From NCBI GenBank assembly GCA_000827265.1, contig KN834820.1, positions 124,001 to 188,000 on the forward strand: DNA of 64,000 nt, written 5' to 3'. Numbering within the stretch: the stretch's first letter is position 1; each line of letters starts with the position of its first letter. The position numbers were made by a program, and so were the translations under genes. The notes below the pieces were generated by a model. It was not told the DNA's origin, did not search any database, and saw only the letters and a list, made by a program, of their open reading frames with translations. Shown one piece after another: positions 34,645 to 45,235 of the stretch. This DNA comes from Collybiopsis luxurians FD-317 M1. Lineage: Eukaryota; Basidiomycota; Agaricomycetes; Agaricales; Omphalotaceae.

Positions 34645-36038
34645 CTAATCCTGTGCTAACCGCAGCACCTCTTCGAAGCTAAGTTTAAGAGAGACTGAAG
34701 TGGGATCGTTCGGTAATTTAGCCCTAGCTGGGAAAGAAGCTTCCGAAATTACCAGAACCTCTTGCCCTTTCTCCTTTTTCACCCATTCCCAGCTCCCGTT
34801 CGCGCCCTCTCTCGGCTCGAAACCTCTCAAAGCTTCCGGAGCATATACACCCAGTCCGTCTTTCAACTTTCTGCATTTTTCTCTGCTACTTTGCCACCTC
34901 GCCCGTACCGATGGGTGAATGGTTTCATTTGTCTCTTCGTCATAACCTCCATAGGCACCGGGGGTTCGATACTTCCACGACCACGTCTGTCCCAAGCGAT
35001 ACGAGTCATAGCATCTACCACCTCCCCAACCCTGATACTCCATATGGAATCCGTTGACCTTGAGCCGGGGGGAGCGGTCACTGCTTCTATCAAGTTTCGA
35101 GGGATTATAGTGAAGGTCGACGACTTTATCGAGGTAGTCTTGATTAAATTCGAGGAACGGACGACAAAGGTTTACCATCCAGGCGAAAGCGAGGTCAGCG
35201 GTAGCTTGATCATCGTATCCACCACCCACATTGGCGTGTACACCAGGGAACCAGCATTGTTGAAGATCAATTTCTGGACGCAGTATTCAAGTCAGCTCGA
35301 GATGCGTAGCAGAACATATATATATTCCGCACCTGGAGCGTCCTCAGGTAAGAACCACATAGTCGGTGAGAACGGACGTCGATATTCGTCTAATGCTAAA
35401 GCATGAAAAGCATGTTTGATACCTAAATATTTGCTCTCGTCAGATACTTGAGCCACGAAATGCCACACATGACTCTTACCTTTCACAAGGGCACCACTGT
35501 AGTGTTCATACTTCCCCGAGACCCCGCCAGCTGTCCACAGATCACCCAAACTTGCTACCGTATCCCAGCAGCCTACCACTTCGATCTCAACTTTATCTCC
35601 CTTCGGAATGCGTCCCTCCTCGATATCTCTATCAAGGGTGCCGCCCTTGTACGCCTTTAGAGCAAGCCTGAAATCGAAATTGGATGTAGATTTGGGTTTC
35701 TTGTAGACTCCAAAGCGAGCAACGAAGTTTGCCAACACGCGTGCAAAAAACGCTCCACGAGAAAACCCAAAAATGAATATGCTATCTCCCGGTCGGTAGT
35801 TTGTCATAATGAAAGAATAAGTATCGGCAATTATCTCGTCGATCAATTTCTGAGGATAAGTTTTGACAAAGCCAACCAAGCCGAGGTCTTCAGTGCCGAT
35901 TCCAGTATGGAAGAAAGTGATCGAGTCGGGAGAGTAGAGAAGGGCATCGTGGAAGCGCTGGACATTGGTAGGGACGGAGTGTTCGTCGCGGCTTGAAGAC
36001 TTGCCGGTACCATCGCAGAAGACCAAGATACGCTTCAT
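34645..36038 (-). CDS. DUF2235 protein, copy c (3 exons, 425 aa)
   Basis: A predicted alpha/beta hydrolase; DUF2235 is related to the catalytic domain of bacterial Tle1-type phospholipases, while the role in fungi is not established. Exons 36038-35480, 35422-35333 and 35273-34645, phase 1 at both introns. The start MKRILVFCDGTGKSS carries the family's CDGTG motif; an in-frame ATG 69 bases upstream is less likely by comparison with copies d and e. The nucleophile elbow is IFGFSRGAFFARVLAN, then VEIEVVGCWDTVASLG, a middle exon IKHAFHALALDEYRRPF, and the His region QQCWFPGVHANVGGGYDD. The tail is WKYRTPGAYGG ... FEPREGANGSWEWVKK. Copies a, b, d and e share introns and motifs. All key motifs are intact. 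Confidence 0.9.
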
Positions 36039-36654
36039 GATGGGTGAAGACAAGAGAGGCGGTACACAGCCTTTGCCAAGTGAGACAAAGCTGGCGCCAA
36101 AATCCATTCCAGCTTATGTACTAATGGCTATCTTAGCTCAGGTTCTAAAATTTTCCGCTTAGATTTTTTTTTTTTGAGATGATACAATGGTGCCGATTTT
36201 TTTGTCGATTATTCAAGCTAAGATTGTGAAAATCGAATCATTAAGTGGTCACGTCATCGAAGGAGAGGATGATTAGTTTGGATGGGATCGCCCCGTTTCT
36301 AACCCTCCTGAGGCAGATTGGGAGTAGGATTACGCATAACGATGGCGAGCAAGAATTGATTACAGTAAGGGGTCTGTAGTTGCGTTCTAGGCCGAACGTG
36401 GATTCACATGACAATAGATATTCTTGTGAATCTACAGTATGTCGACTATAGTTTCCTCTATGATATTTCCGTCGTCGCTGATGGTTTACATTCTGCTAGG
36501 CATGTTCCTTGCATGTGCATGGCTACCCGGAGTCAGAGGAGTTCATTGAAATAGAGATTAGGGTCCATAACGCACTATAATAGGGACCGATGAATACAAT
36601 GAGCCACGTGTCGAGATAGGGGCTCTGCCGCTGAACGGCGCTACTCGGTTATCC

Positions 36655-37110
36655 TATATGGAAGCTATGCGCGTTTAAAGGTCAAAGCTGGAAATATGAG
36701 CAACTAAAATAGGTATTTCATTGACACCTGTCACCTACCCGAAACTGGAGCACTGACTTAAAAGATAATAAGTCAGAGCAATTCCTTGACTCTATCATAC
36801 TTCTCTTTGCTGTATCGTACAAATTTACAAATGCACATATAGACCAACTTGGTCACTTGACATATAAGTGGGCCAGCGCTAGCGCGTGGCGGGACTCGTG
36901 CCCCATTCTTTCTCGGTGCAACCAATGCAATGAAGACTAAGCTAAAAATATATAAATTACAAAATTTAGATCAATTCAAAATTGCCTGTTAAGGATCAGG
37001 CACGGAATTCACCACCTCTATAACTCGGCATTTCATTTCATTCCATGCACTCGTAACTTGTGTTATTGTTGAACTACGTAAGTACAGTCCTCAGAATCAC
37101 GCCCATGAGC
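36655..37110. repeat. Repeat family R, copy 2, plus inverted partner of 1900-2165
   Basis: TTAAAGGTCAAAGCTGGAAA (36675), GACACCTGTCACCTACCCGA, GGAGCACTGACTTAAAAG, AATGCACATATAGACCAACT and later CCTCAGAATCACGCCCATGA match copies 1, 3 and 4 of family R in order. The stretch 36850-37045 is the reverse complement of 1900-2165, apparently inserted within this copy. Confidence 0.7.
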
Positions 37111-37440
37111 AAGGGGTATGTATTGGTCATATCAGTCATATCAGGAGGGGGGGAAGGGGGAGAAGGGGGCAAAGAGCCTTAAGGTAAAATATCTATCCTC
37201 TGTATTTTACAGATTTCATACTTTGGCCATGTATTTGTTCTCTCATGGTCTACATGGTCTGTGTTTGGCCAAAAAACATTGCAAAAGAATGTCAAGATGC
37301 CCATCACAGATTTGGCACAAGCTCAAACAAGCTTTAGATAGTGAAAGCCAAGATTGTGCGGAATATTCAGGATGAGGGACAAAGTTAGTTTCTTGTAAGC
37401 TGACCGTTACCATACACTGATGATTAATGATGTGTTTATT
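37100..37440. repeat. Long direct repeat, left copy (partner 40652-41138)
   Basis: AAGGGGTATxxATTGGTCATATC, CAAAGAGCCTTAAGGTA, ACTTTGGCCATGTATTT, GTGAAAGCCAAGATTGTG and GGACAAAGTTAGTTTCTTGT are shared in order with the right copy. The pair flanks the unknown gene at 37949-40278 in LTR-like fashion. Ends are not TG...CA, and no primer-binding site or polymerase genes were seen. Confidence 0.75.
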
Positions 37441-37442
37441 CA

Positions 37443-37909
37443 TTACCATGTCCATGACTCCCCATGGTTCCACAAACTGCTCCGCCATCCAATGCTGTTG
37501 CTATAAGCTCTACGGTGTTCTGGATGCCAAATAGAAAAATCTATATCTTCTCCCGCACGATGTCCCAAATGAGTATCCAACCGATTTGTAAATATCGAAG
37601 ACCAATCCTCTTCCCAAATTTCCTGCAAGTAAGTAGAATCACTCAGAGTAAGAAAGAAGACTCTGAGGTGACTCGACAAAAGTGAAAACATATATATATC
37701 TATCTAGGCCGCCGAAAGGCAATGAAACAATCAAAGGAAAAAATAGCGCAAGCGACAAACATCAGAAAAGGAATGAAAAATAACCACGGGTATGAACCGC
37801 ATCTCAAACTCGTACCACGATGACCACATGGGTGCTTAGAAAAAAAACCACTTCCATAAAGCAGGAAGTTGAATCGATTAGGAAGTTGGGGTTTTTTTTT
37901 TCCAAACAC
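37443..37909 (-). other. Possible 3' exons (membrane anchor and tail) of the gene upstream
   Basis: Minus-strand frames just downstream of the stop at 37949 look coding. One has a single hydrophobic segment (YPWLFFIPFLMFVACAIFSF, about 37780-37720); the other follows an acceptor CTTGCAG and reads EIWEEDWSSIFTNRLDTHLG to a TAA near 37443, next to an AATGAATAAA polyadenylation-like sequence. If the stop at 37949 is spliced out, these would give the protein a C-terminal membrane anchor. The linking introns could not be fixed. Confidence 0.35.
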
Positions 37910-37948
37910 ACTGACTGAAGCTCCCCAAATATGTCCTGGGGCGCTTTG

Positions 37949-40278
37949 TTACTCCAACAGCATCGGCCCTGTCAATAGGATTTCTTCATCCATACTGGGC
38001 CTGGAATCAGTATTGGTTATAAAAGGTTTGGAAAGTTCACTGTCCAGGCCCTGAAACTCTATTGATAGGAATTAGATTCAAGTCAGGTCATCGAGCATAT
38101 AAAGTAACAAAGTCTAACCTAGCTCTATTGCCCTCTTATATTCTGACACAAATTGGAATCTTGACCAGCCTTGAGAGCGAATGTAGTCATGCAATTGTGA
38201 TGCATTGGAATCAAGAAAATTTCTAATTGTACTCCGAATGGGAGATTGCTGGATCTGATAGTAAACAATATGCAATTGAAGGTGTATCGGTGGGATCCCA
38301 AGTAGTGCCATTGTCTCTGGTTGCAATTTTGATTTTCCAAGAGGATCGAATGACCAAAATGGGTATGCTTCTGGTTTGGTTAGAAAGGATACACGACCAT
38401 GAATCTGCACTTTCTCAAGTGGTGGGAGAAAGAGAAAGACTCGAGAAATAGTCCTATTGTAAAGTATAGATGGTAAACTTTTGTCAGGTGCAGCTGAAAC
38501 TGTAACTCGATACCACACAGAACTGATCAAACCTGCCTGTCTGTCAAATACTGTCCTTTTTCAGGCCCTTTTGAAGCAGGGACAAACTAGAAATAGAATT
38601 TACTGACCAAAGCTATGAGGGTCCACCTCTGTCCTTTGTATCTGGTCAAGGATATAAGGAGATTGGGAGACCAAGCTCTCTTCGGCTTCCTCAGTAATTT
38701 TAATATATATATGGTATGTAGACGGGTCATAATGGTCATTGAAAGGACCTCCCGCTGAAAATTCATATGAACCTCTGGACCAAGTTAATCAAAAATACTT
38801 CAATTCATCTAGAGGTACAACTCAGGAAAAGTTCCTTTCCTGTCCCACCCATTACAAACACTTTGAGGTTTCTCACAATCCCTTCCTGCAGTGTCAACTA
38901 TGCGCCAATTTTCCCAATTAATACAGAAAATGGGCATGTAACCAAAAACCTCTTGACTTTTCAAATCAACCATTGATCCAAAATGGCAAACTGAGTTTGG
39001 ATCAATAGTGCCCGACAACAATGCATATGCGTTAACAGATGCTTGTAAAAAATTGTCAATATTGTCTTGGAGAACATGTCTGAAATACTGTTCAACAACT
39101 TCTGCTGAATGGGACTGTGCTAATGGTGGCCATTTTCCGGCACTAGGAGAGACGCAAAGTTGTGGACCGCTGCTACTGGATGACAAAAAATCAGAACTGG
39201 GACATGTGGGTCCATAGCAAAGAGAGCCCCTTGAGAGGTCAATCCAGATGTCACTAAAACCGCAGGATGGAAGAATGAGATCTTGATGCAGATATTGGTC
39301 ATACTCTTGCTTTGCTGCTTTCAATGCGGCACGATCAACCCACTGGTTGGATATTTTCTCATTTAGTGAGGACCAAGTTAATTTTTGAACTTACAGCTCG
39401 CCACATGAGATAAACTCTCACAATATTCGGTGCTTCCCAAACAATTTGTGCCATTGGTATCAATTCTGACAGTCATAGAGCATTGAGGGATCTGTGTAGC
39501 TGATGACAGTCTACTCACCTTGATGAAATAACAGCGAAAGAGATATCGACCGCGTGAAAGCATACAACTGCCAAGAATTTGACTCTCTGCAAGTTCTACA
39601 GTAAATCAACTTCGTCAAGAGCAAAAGCACGGGGCAGGAACCTCACCGTACATGACCGAAACGCTCCAGGTCTCTCCTCCATCTCTGCTGGAAATATTAA
39701 GAACTTCCTTGCAGCTGAACTAATCATTGTACTTCATGGGCCCTATCCCCATTGTAAGTAATTGCCATAAACTTCTTCCCCCGCTTCTTTGACACTAGTT
39801 TCACAACTTCAATCTTGACCATGGGATTTTCACGACGAGCAGTGACTTCATTCACGGAGGGACTTGAGCGCTGGGGAACAGAGTCTAATCCCGAATATAT
39901 TCTCTGCAGAATGATTATATCCCCTCGGCGAACTTCTTTGAACTGCTTTGCAGTCGATGAGTGCTGAGTTAATATCATGGAAGTCAATACACACATCATC
40001 GAGGATTGAATGCTGACGACGTCTTTTTCTTCCGAGATCATGCAACTCGTTCCCGGAGTCTCCGCGATGTTTGTGGTAAGTGTGAATAACCGTTTGATTA
40101 CCATGCACCACATTAGATTGGAGTGAGATATAGAGAAGTTATGAGAATGGTTCAACATTGGAGGGCTTTTGAGGAAGAGAGCAAGGTGTGCATTGGGTGA
40201 TAAAGGAAGGGAAATGGGATGGCGGTTCGTGTAGAAGAGGGTTGAGAAGGCTGTGCAAAGGCATGGAGCATTGTCCAT
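37949..40278 (-). CDS. Unknown spliced basidiomycete gene between direct repeats (about 8 exons)
   Basis: Exons can be chained in phase on the minus strand. An N-terminal exon ends NPMVKIEVVKLVSKKRGKKF and ITYNGDRAHE (39743). Short exons follow with WRRDLERF and LAESQILGSCMLSRGRYLFR. Then VDRAALKAAKQEYDQYLHQD, IWIDLSRGSLCYGPTCP, FRHVLQDNIDNFLQASVNAY, an exon with YDPSTYHIYIKITEEAEESL, an exon 38546-38114 with PLEKVQIHGRVSFL and ending VSEYKRAIEL, and a last exon to the TAA at 37949. Introns have good ends (gtgagt...cacag; gtaagt...accag; gtcagt...gacag). I recognise no domain. The start (40278) and the first exon are uncertain. Long direct repeats flank the locus. Confidence 0.55.
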
Positions 40279-40651
40279 TCATTTTACAGCTTGTCCCAAG
40301 AGAAATAGATTCTGATGGGCCATTTGAAGAGTGCCTTGAGAGTGCCACAGGAGTAAATTCAATTGCTTTGGTGTTTACTTAATCGTCAGATTAAACTTCT
40401 GTTGGACGGAACCCCCGTGAATCATTCACTTGTTTACAATGTCCATCTCTGTATAGTAACAACCTCGATCGAGCTGACAGTCCAAGCTCTGACCCACGCA
40501 ATACAGGACAACGTTTTATGTGGATCCCCTTCAATAATGTCCAACGGAGTGTTTACTTAAACAAGGTATTCAGAGACATCACTGCGTAAAGCAATGCTTT
40601 AGTTCACCGCTTGCAGTTCTATACCTCTTCAATATATAAATTACAATGCAG

Positions 40652-41138
40652 ACCTTCCAATAAGGGGTATAAATTGGTCATATCTGTCATTTCAGGAGGG
40701 AAGGACGGGGGGGAAGGGTGGGAATAGTGTTTTGCCAGTCCGGCACTCACTTATTCCACCCGCTGTCGCTATACAGTTAATCCTATTATTTCATATTATT
40801 CACCCTATACAGAGTTCGTCATAGATACGACCCCTTGTGTGTTTGCCAAGGGTTCCCTGCCTACATGAATTGACCACCTTTTCTCTTCTCTCCAAGCCTG
40901 CGCAGGGTCTAATTCAACAGGAAGGGGAGCAAAGAGCCTTAAGGTACAATTCCTATCCTCTGCATTTTATATACTTTGGCCATGTATTTTGTTTTCTCAT
41001 GGTCTGTGTTTTACCCAAAAAACATTCCTGTCATAGTGAAAGCCAAGATTGTGTGGAATTTTCAGGATGGGGGACAAAGTTAGTTTCTTGTAAGCTGACT
41101 GTTAATACACAGATAATCAATGATGATGTGTTTATTAT
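40652..41138. repeat. Long direct repeat, right copy (partner 37100-37440)
   Basis: Same ordered blocks as the left copy, but with about 190 bp of extra sequence (about 40700-40915: CCAGTCCGGCACTCACTTAT...) between the first and second blocks. It is upstream of the unknown gene's start. Confidence 0.75.
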
Positions 41139-41439
41139 GTGCAAGGCAAAGTGAAGAAAATCCAAAATATGAATAAGATTCATAGAATATACTTTGCAAA
41201 TTATTTTAACCTAGTTTGAAGTTTTGAACTTTGGAGTGGTCTGTCATTGAGAGTCTGGGGACTTGAGCACTAGGAATTGAGGTTATAACTTATGGGGTGG
41301 GAAAACCACTCTGCTGGCACTGGTTGCTGCTTGGATGCATGATACATAATGTGCATTTATTCCTAATTTAGGAAAGGAGAGAAGGGGGGAAGGGGGTCCC
41401 ATTGACCTTGACATCAAAATACAACCTGATGTATATAAT

Positions 41440-41945
41440 TTGTGCATACCCCTTGGACATGAGTGTGAATCACTCGATATATTGAAAGGCACTTGGTAAA
41501 TACCTGCTGAACTACATAAGTCCGCTTGGAAATCTTTAATAGGGAAATCTTTAATAGGGAGTTCTCTTAGATAAATGAGTCATCAACTCGCCCTCAGAAT
41601 CACACAAATGGGTGTTAACAACTGAAGATGCAAAATGTTTATTTAATGTCCATAGGTAATGTAAAACTATATCCCATGAACCCGGAACAAGCTGATAGCA
41701 AAACAAAATATACTTACTGCGAACGCGGATAGACATAGCAATGGAATAAAGTCTGGAAGGGCCGGGCGAGACACACCCAATATTTCCACAAGCTGATCTC
41801 GAACTGTTATATATCTGCATCACACCTTTCAAGAACCTGGAATTTTGAGCTGGATGGACTTCTCTCCTATACGACGGAGGGGTCCATTCCGTAAGCCATG
41901 TTTTAGTGTACAATAAAGCCTGTGCCTGCACAGCCAAGACAGTAG
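41440..41945 (-). pseudogene. S28 peptidase 3'-end fragment, copy 1, with its downstream flank
   Basis: Minus strand 41945-41812 reads VQAQALLYTKTWLTEWTPPS and AQNSRFLKG, matching the last exon of the intact S28 gene (VQTQALSYMKTWLAERTLPS ... AQNSRFLKDVGV). The match continues into noncoding downstream sequence: ATATATCTGC, GGATAGACATAGCAA, AAGCTGATAGCAAAAC, CCATAGGTAATGTAA and CTGCTGAACTAC. No upstream exons are present. It lies 140 bp from the 3' end of DUF2235 copy d. Confidence 0.82.
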
Positions 41946-42083
41946 GGTCTATTGAATGAGTCCAAAGGGTTTAAACTGTCCTTAACTCCAGCAGACAGAC
42001 AAGAGGTTGTAAGAATTGCTTTTCGCAAATCAGTACAATGGAGTATAGAAGAAATAAAGGTGGTAGTTGCGCCCCAAACTCCT

Positions 42084-43491
42084 CTAAGTTGGGAACGGAA
42101 CTTCTAGATTTACTAGAACCTCTTTCCGATTCTCCTCCGGAATTGTCAGGACCTCTGCCTCATTCACCTTTTTCACCCATTCCCATTGCCTGTTCGCACC
42201 CTCCCTAGGCTCGAAACCTCTTAGTGCTTCAGGAGCGTAGACTCCCGGTCCATCTTTCAACTCTCCGCCGTCTTCTCTGCTACTTTGCCACCTAGCCCGT
42301 ACTGACGGGTGAATACTCTCATTTGTCAAATTCGTCCCTTCATCGCCGCCTCCATATGCACCAGGGGTCCGATACTTCCACAACCACGTCCCTCCCAAAC
42401 GATACGAATCATAACACCTCTCGCGCCCCCAACCCTGATACTCCATATCGTATCCATCCACATGGTCCAGCCGACTGGGACGGTCACTGTCATCTTCGCT
42501 TTGAGAAGATTGATAGTGAGTGTCTACGACGTATTTGATGTACTCTGGATCAAAGTCAAGGAAAGGACGACAGCGATCGAGCATCCAGAAGAAGGAGAGG
42601 TCGGCGAGAGCTTGGTCGTGGTATGCGCCGCCGACGTTGCGGTGTGCGCCGGGAAACCAGCATTGTTGAAGGTCGATTGCTATATATACGCAACGTTCGA
42701 GTCAGTTCGAGAGGTACAAAGGAACGGCATTTAAGTACATACTTTTCGCAACCTCAGCGCCCTTGGGTAAATACCACATTGTCGGTGAGAATGTACGTCG
42801 GTATTCGTCCAATGCCAGCGCATGAAAGGCATGTCTTATACCTATATAAAGCTACTCTCGTCAGATACTCGAACCACAAAATACCACATAAACGACTGTT
42901 ACCTTTCACAAGGGTAGGGCTGAGATACTTAAACTCCAAGGAAGCATCGCCAGCACCACTCCACGGAAAACCCAAGCTCCCTACCGTATCCCAGCACCCT
43001 AACACCTCAATCTCAACCCTATGAACCTTCAACACGCGTTCCCCATCTTCAGTAATATCATATTGATACCTCTCAATATCTCTATCAAGCGTCCCATCCT
43101 TATACGCCTTCAAAGCCGACGCATAACAACGCTCATATTTCGCTTTCGCCGTCTTATAAATCCCAACACGAGCAACAAAATCAGCCAAAACCCTCGCCAC
43201 GAACGCCCCACGGGAAAACCCGAAAATGAAAATCTTGTCCCCGGGTCGATAGTTGCCCATAAGAAAAAAATAAGCGTCGACGATTCTGCGATGGATGCGT
43301 AATCCAAATACCCGAGTGTATGCGTAGGCTTTAAGCAAACTGATAGAGTCGAGGTCTTCTGGGCCGAGGCCGGACTGGGTGTAGATGACATAGTGGGAGG
43401 ATGACCAGGGGAGGGCGTAGTGGAGACGTTTGATATTGGTGAGGACGTCGTACTGGCGGGTACCGTCGCAGGCGATGATGAGGCGTCTCAT
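42084..43491 (-). CDS. DUF2235 protein, copy d (3 exons, 427 aa)
   Basis: Exons 43491-42903, 42841-42743 and 42679-42084, both introns phase 1 and at the same places as in copies c and e. The start MRRLIIACDGTRQYD has CDGT but lacks the Gly that follows in the paralogs (CDGTR for CDGTG) and has a shorter loop after it. The nucleophile elbow IFGFSRGAFVARVLAD is intact, then VEIEVLGCWDTVGSLG, IRHAFHALALDEYRR and QQCWFPGAHRNVGGAYHD. The tail ends early after EVLVNLEVPFPT, about 30 residues shorter than copy e. An upstream in-frame ATG (43563) would add a hydrophobic FIPAPLFPYPFFAF leader; it is not conserved in sequence with the leader of copy e. The enzyme is probably functional; substrate unknown. 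Confidence 0.88.
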
Positions 43492-44234
43492 GGTGTATGG
43501 ATGAAAAGCAAAGAAGGGATAGGGGAAAAGGGGGGCGGGGATGAAACATGACCACAAAGACAAATTTCAAATAGTCGTGCCGAGCGACTCGCACTTCGCG
43601 ATTCGCAGTTTTTTTCGCGGACAGCTTCTTTTTAATATCTTCGACTTTTGCGTACCGACCTCACTAAAATGTACCATATTACACGAAACCAAAAGGATAA
43701 TATTGATTTATGGGTTGCGTAGGAGAGAGAATTGAGAAGGGAAGAGGACGAGGAGAGTAGAAGGGGGTGGGGTGCAGTTGTCAGGGAGGAGTTGAAGCGG
43801 AAAAGAAGCCTCGGAGCCGATAGGGAATTGATAGGACTTAGTGAGTACGAGTGGTACCAAGTACGTATACCTAGATAAATGAGGAAAACGGGATGATTTT
43901 GGGGCCCACTTTTATGTGCGTGAGGAGGTCCGACCGTCAGACGAAGCCTCCATCTTTGTTCATTGTATTTGACTCCACGAAGACAGAGAATTTTGGATAT
44001 ACGTATTACCTTCTTGTCCCGTACTTTGTTCCTCAGCGTGTTCGGACCGTCTACGCACGCCGTTACGTCCATCTCTCGATCAATAACGCATGAACCCTAA
44101 AGGCCTTACAAGGTCTACCCTTCTCTTCCGCACTACGGGGGAGTTTCTGAGGACAACTGGGACAGGAACGGAAGAATAAAATAAGCTACATATCAAAGTA
44201 GCGCGTTCAGCCACTCGATGGCAGGTTTCCTAAA

Positions 44235-44480
44235 CAGAAGCTACGCGCGCTTAAAGGTCACAGCTGAAAATATCATCAATTAAAATATGCACGTATTGGA
44301 GTGACACCTGTCACCTATCGGAAGTTGGAGCGCTGGTTTGGAAGGTAATACTTACCCATACACATATAGACAAACTCTGTGACTTTCGTGATTGTCAAAC
44401 TACGTAAGTAAAATGCTTCAAATCACACAAATGAGTGTGAACGACTCGATGTAATGAAAGGTACCTGGTAAAGACCTGCT
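44235..44480. repeat. Repeat family R, copy 3
   Basis: TTAAAGGTCACAGCTGAAAA, TATCATCAATTAAAAT, GACACCTGTCACCTATCGGA, TTGGAGCGCTGGTTTGGAAG, CCATACACATATAGACAAAC, ACTACGTAAGTA and GAGTGTGAACGACTCGAT then GTAATGAAAGGTACC match copies 1, 2 and 4 in the same order. Confidence 0.75.
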
Positions 44481-44915
44481 GAACTACTTGAATACATTCT
44501 GAAATCTTTGATACGTTGTTCTCTTAAACCAAGTAATCAATTCACCCTCAGAATCACACCAATGAGTGTGAACAACTGAGAATGCACAGCATATATAAAA
44601 TGTCCATAGGTAATGTAAAGCTACATCCCGAGCACCCATGAACCCAGAACAAGTTAATAACAAAACAAGATATACTTACTCTGTTAACGCGGATAGACAT
44701 AGCAAATGTATTCAAGTCCGGCATGACTAGGCAGACACGCTCAATACTTAATTCCACTTGATCTCCAACGGCTATATATCTGCATGATCACGCTCCGGCA
44801 TCCTTCAAGAACCTGGAATTTCGAGCCGGACGGACTTCTCTCTTATATGAGAGAGGGATCCATTCCGCAAGTCACGTTTTCATGTATGATAAAGCCTGGA
44901 CGCTGTTGAAGTGGC
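44481..44915 (-). pseudogene. S28 peptidase 3'-end fragment, copy 2, with downstream flank
   Basis: The minus strand near 44895-44800 decodes to a decayed version of the S28 tail (ACGTGACTTGCGGAATGG..., AAGTCCGTCCGGCTCGAAAT, CAGGTTCTTGAAGGATG). The sequence then follows the intact gene's 3' flank (ATATATCTGC, CGCGGATAGACATAGC, AACAAGATATACTTA, CCATAGGTAATGTAAA, CCTGCTGAACTAC) into family R copy 3, just as at 48814-49285. Confidence 0.78.
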
Positions 44916-45014
44916 CCACATCGAGTGAGCTACATACAGATGAACATGGAAGCATACAGCTGAAGAACTAGTGGCATGTGTGGCAGACTATAAGCCACGG
45001 CAACCCGGCTTGAA

Positions 45015-45155
45015 CCCCCTACTTTACCGTTTAGTGTTGCACTTATTGCTTTTGCGTGGAGCGAGTACAAGCTAATTGGAATGGCCCACGCGTATGAACA
45101 GAAGACAAAGTCATGGAATTTATAGGAAAGCATATCCGAGTCCTGGAGTTATTAC
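45015..45155 (+). pseudogene. Amidase 3'-end fragment, copy 2
   Basis: The plus-strand frame reads [20 protein letters not shown] then AYEQKTKSWNL and stops, closely matching the amidase tail ([26 protein letters not shown]). Sequence similarity continues past the stop (AGGAAAGCATATCCGAGTCC vs AGGAGAGCTTATCCTGAAGC). It lies 80 bp from the 3' end of DUF2235 copy e, the same relation as fragment 1 to copy c. Confidence 0.88.
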
Positions 45156-45235
45156 TCGTATGTAATTACAATAGTTAACAATAGTACCTGAAAGCAGAAG
45201 AAACCGTGGCACCAGTGACTCCTTCGGTTGTAGCT

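Noticed and set aside
37100..41138. Complete LTR retrotransposon
   Set aside because: The flanking direct repeats lack TG...CA ends, there is no primer-binding site or polypurine tract that I can see, and the inside has no gag, protease, reverse transcriptase or integrase.
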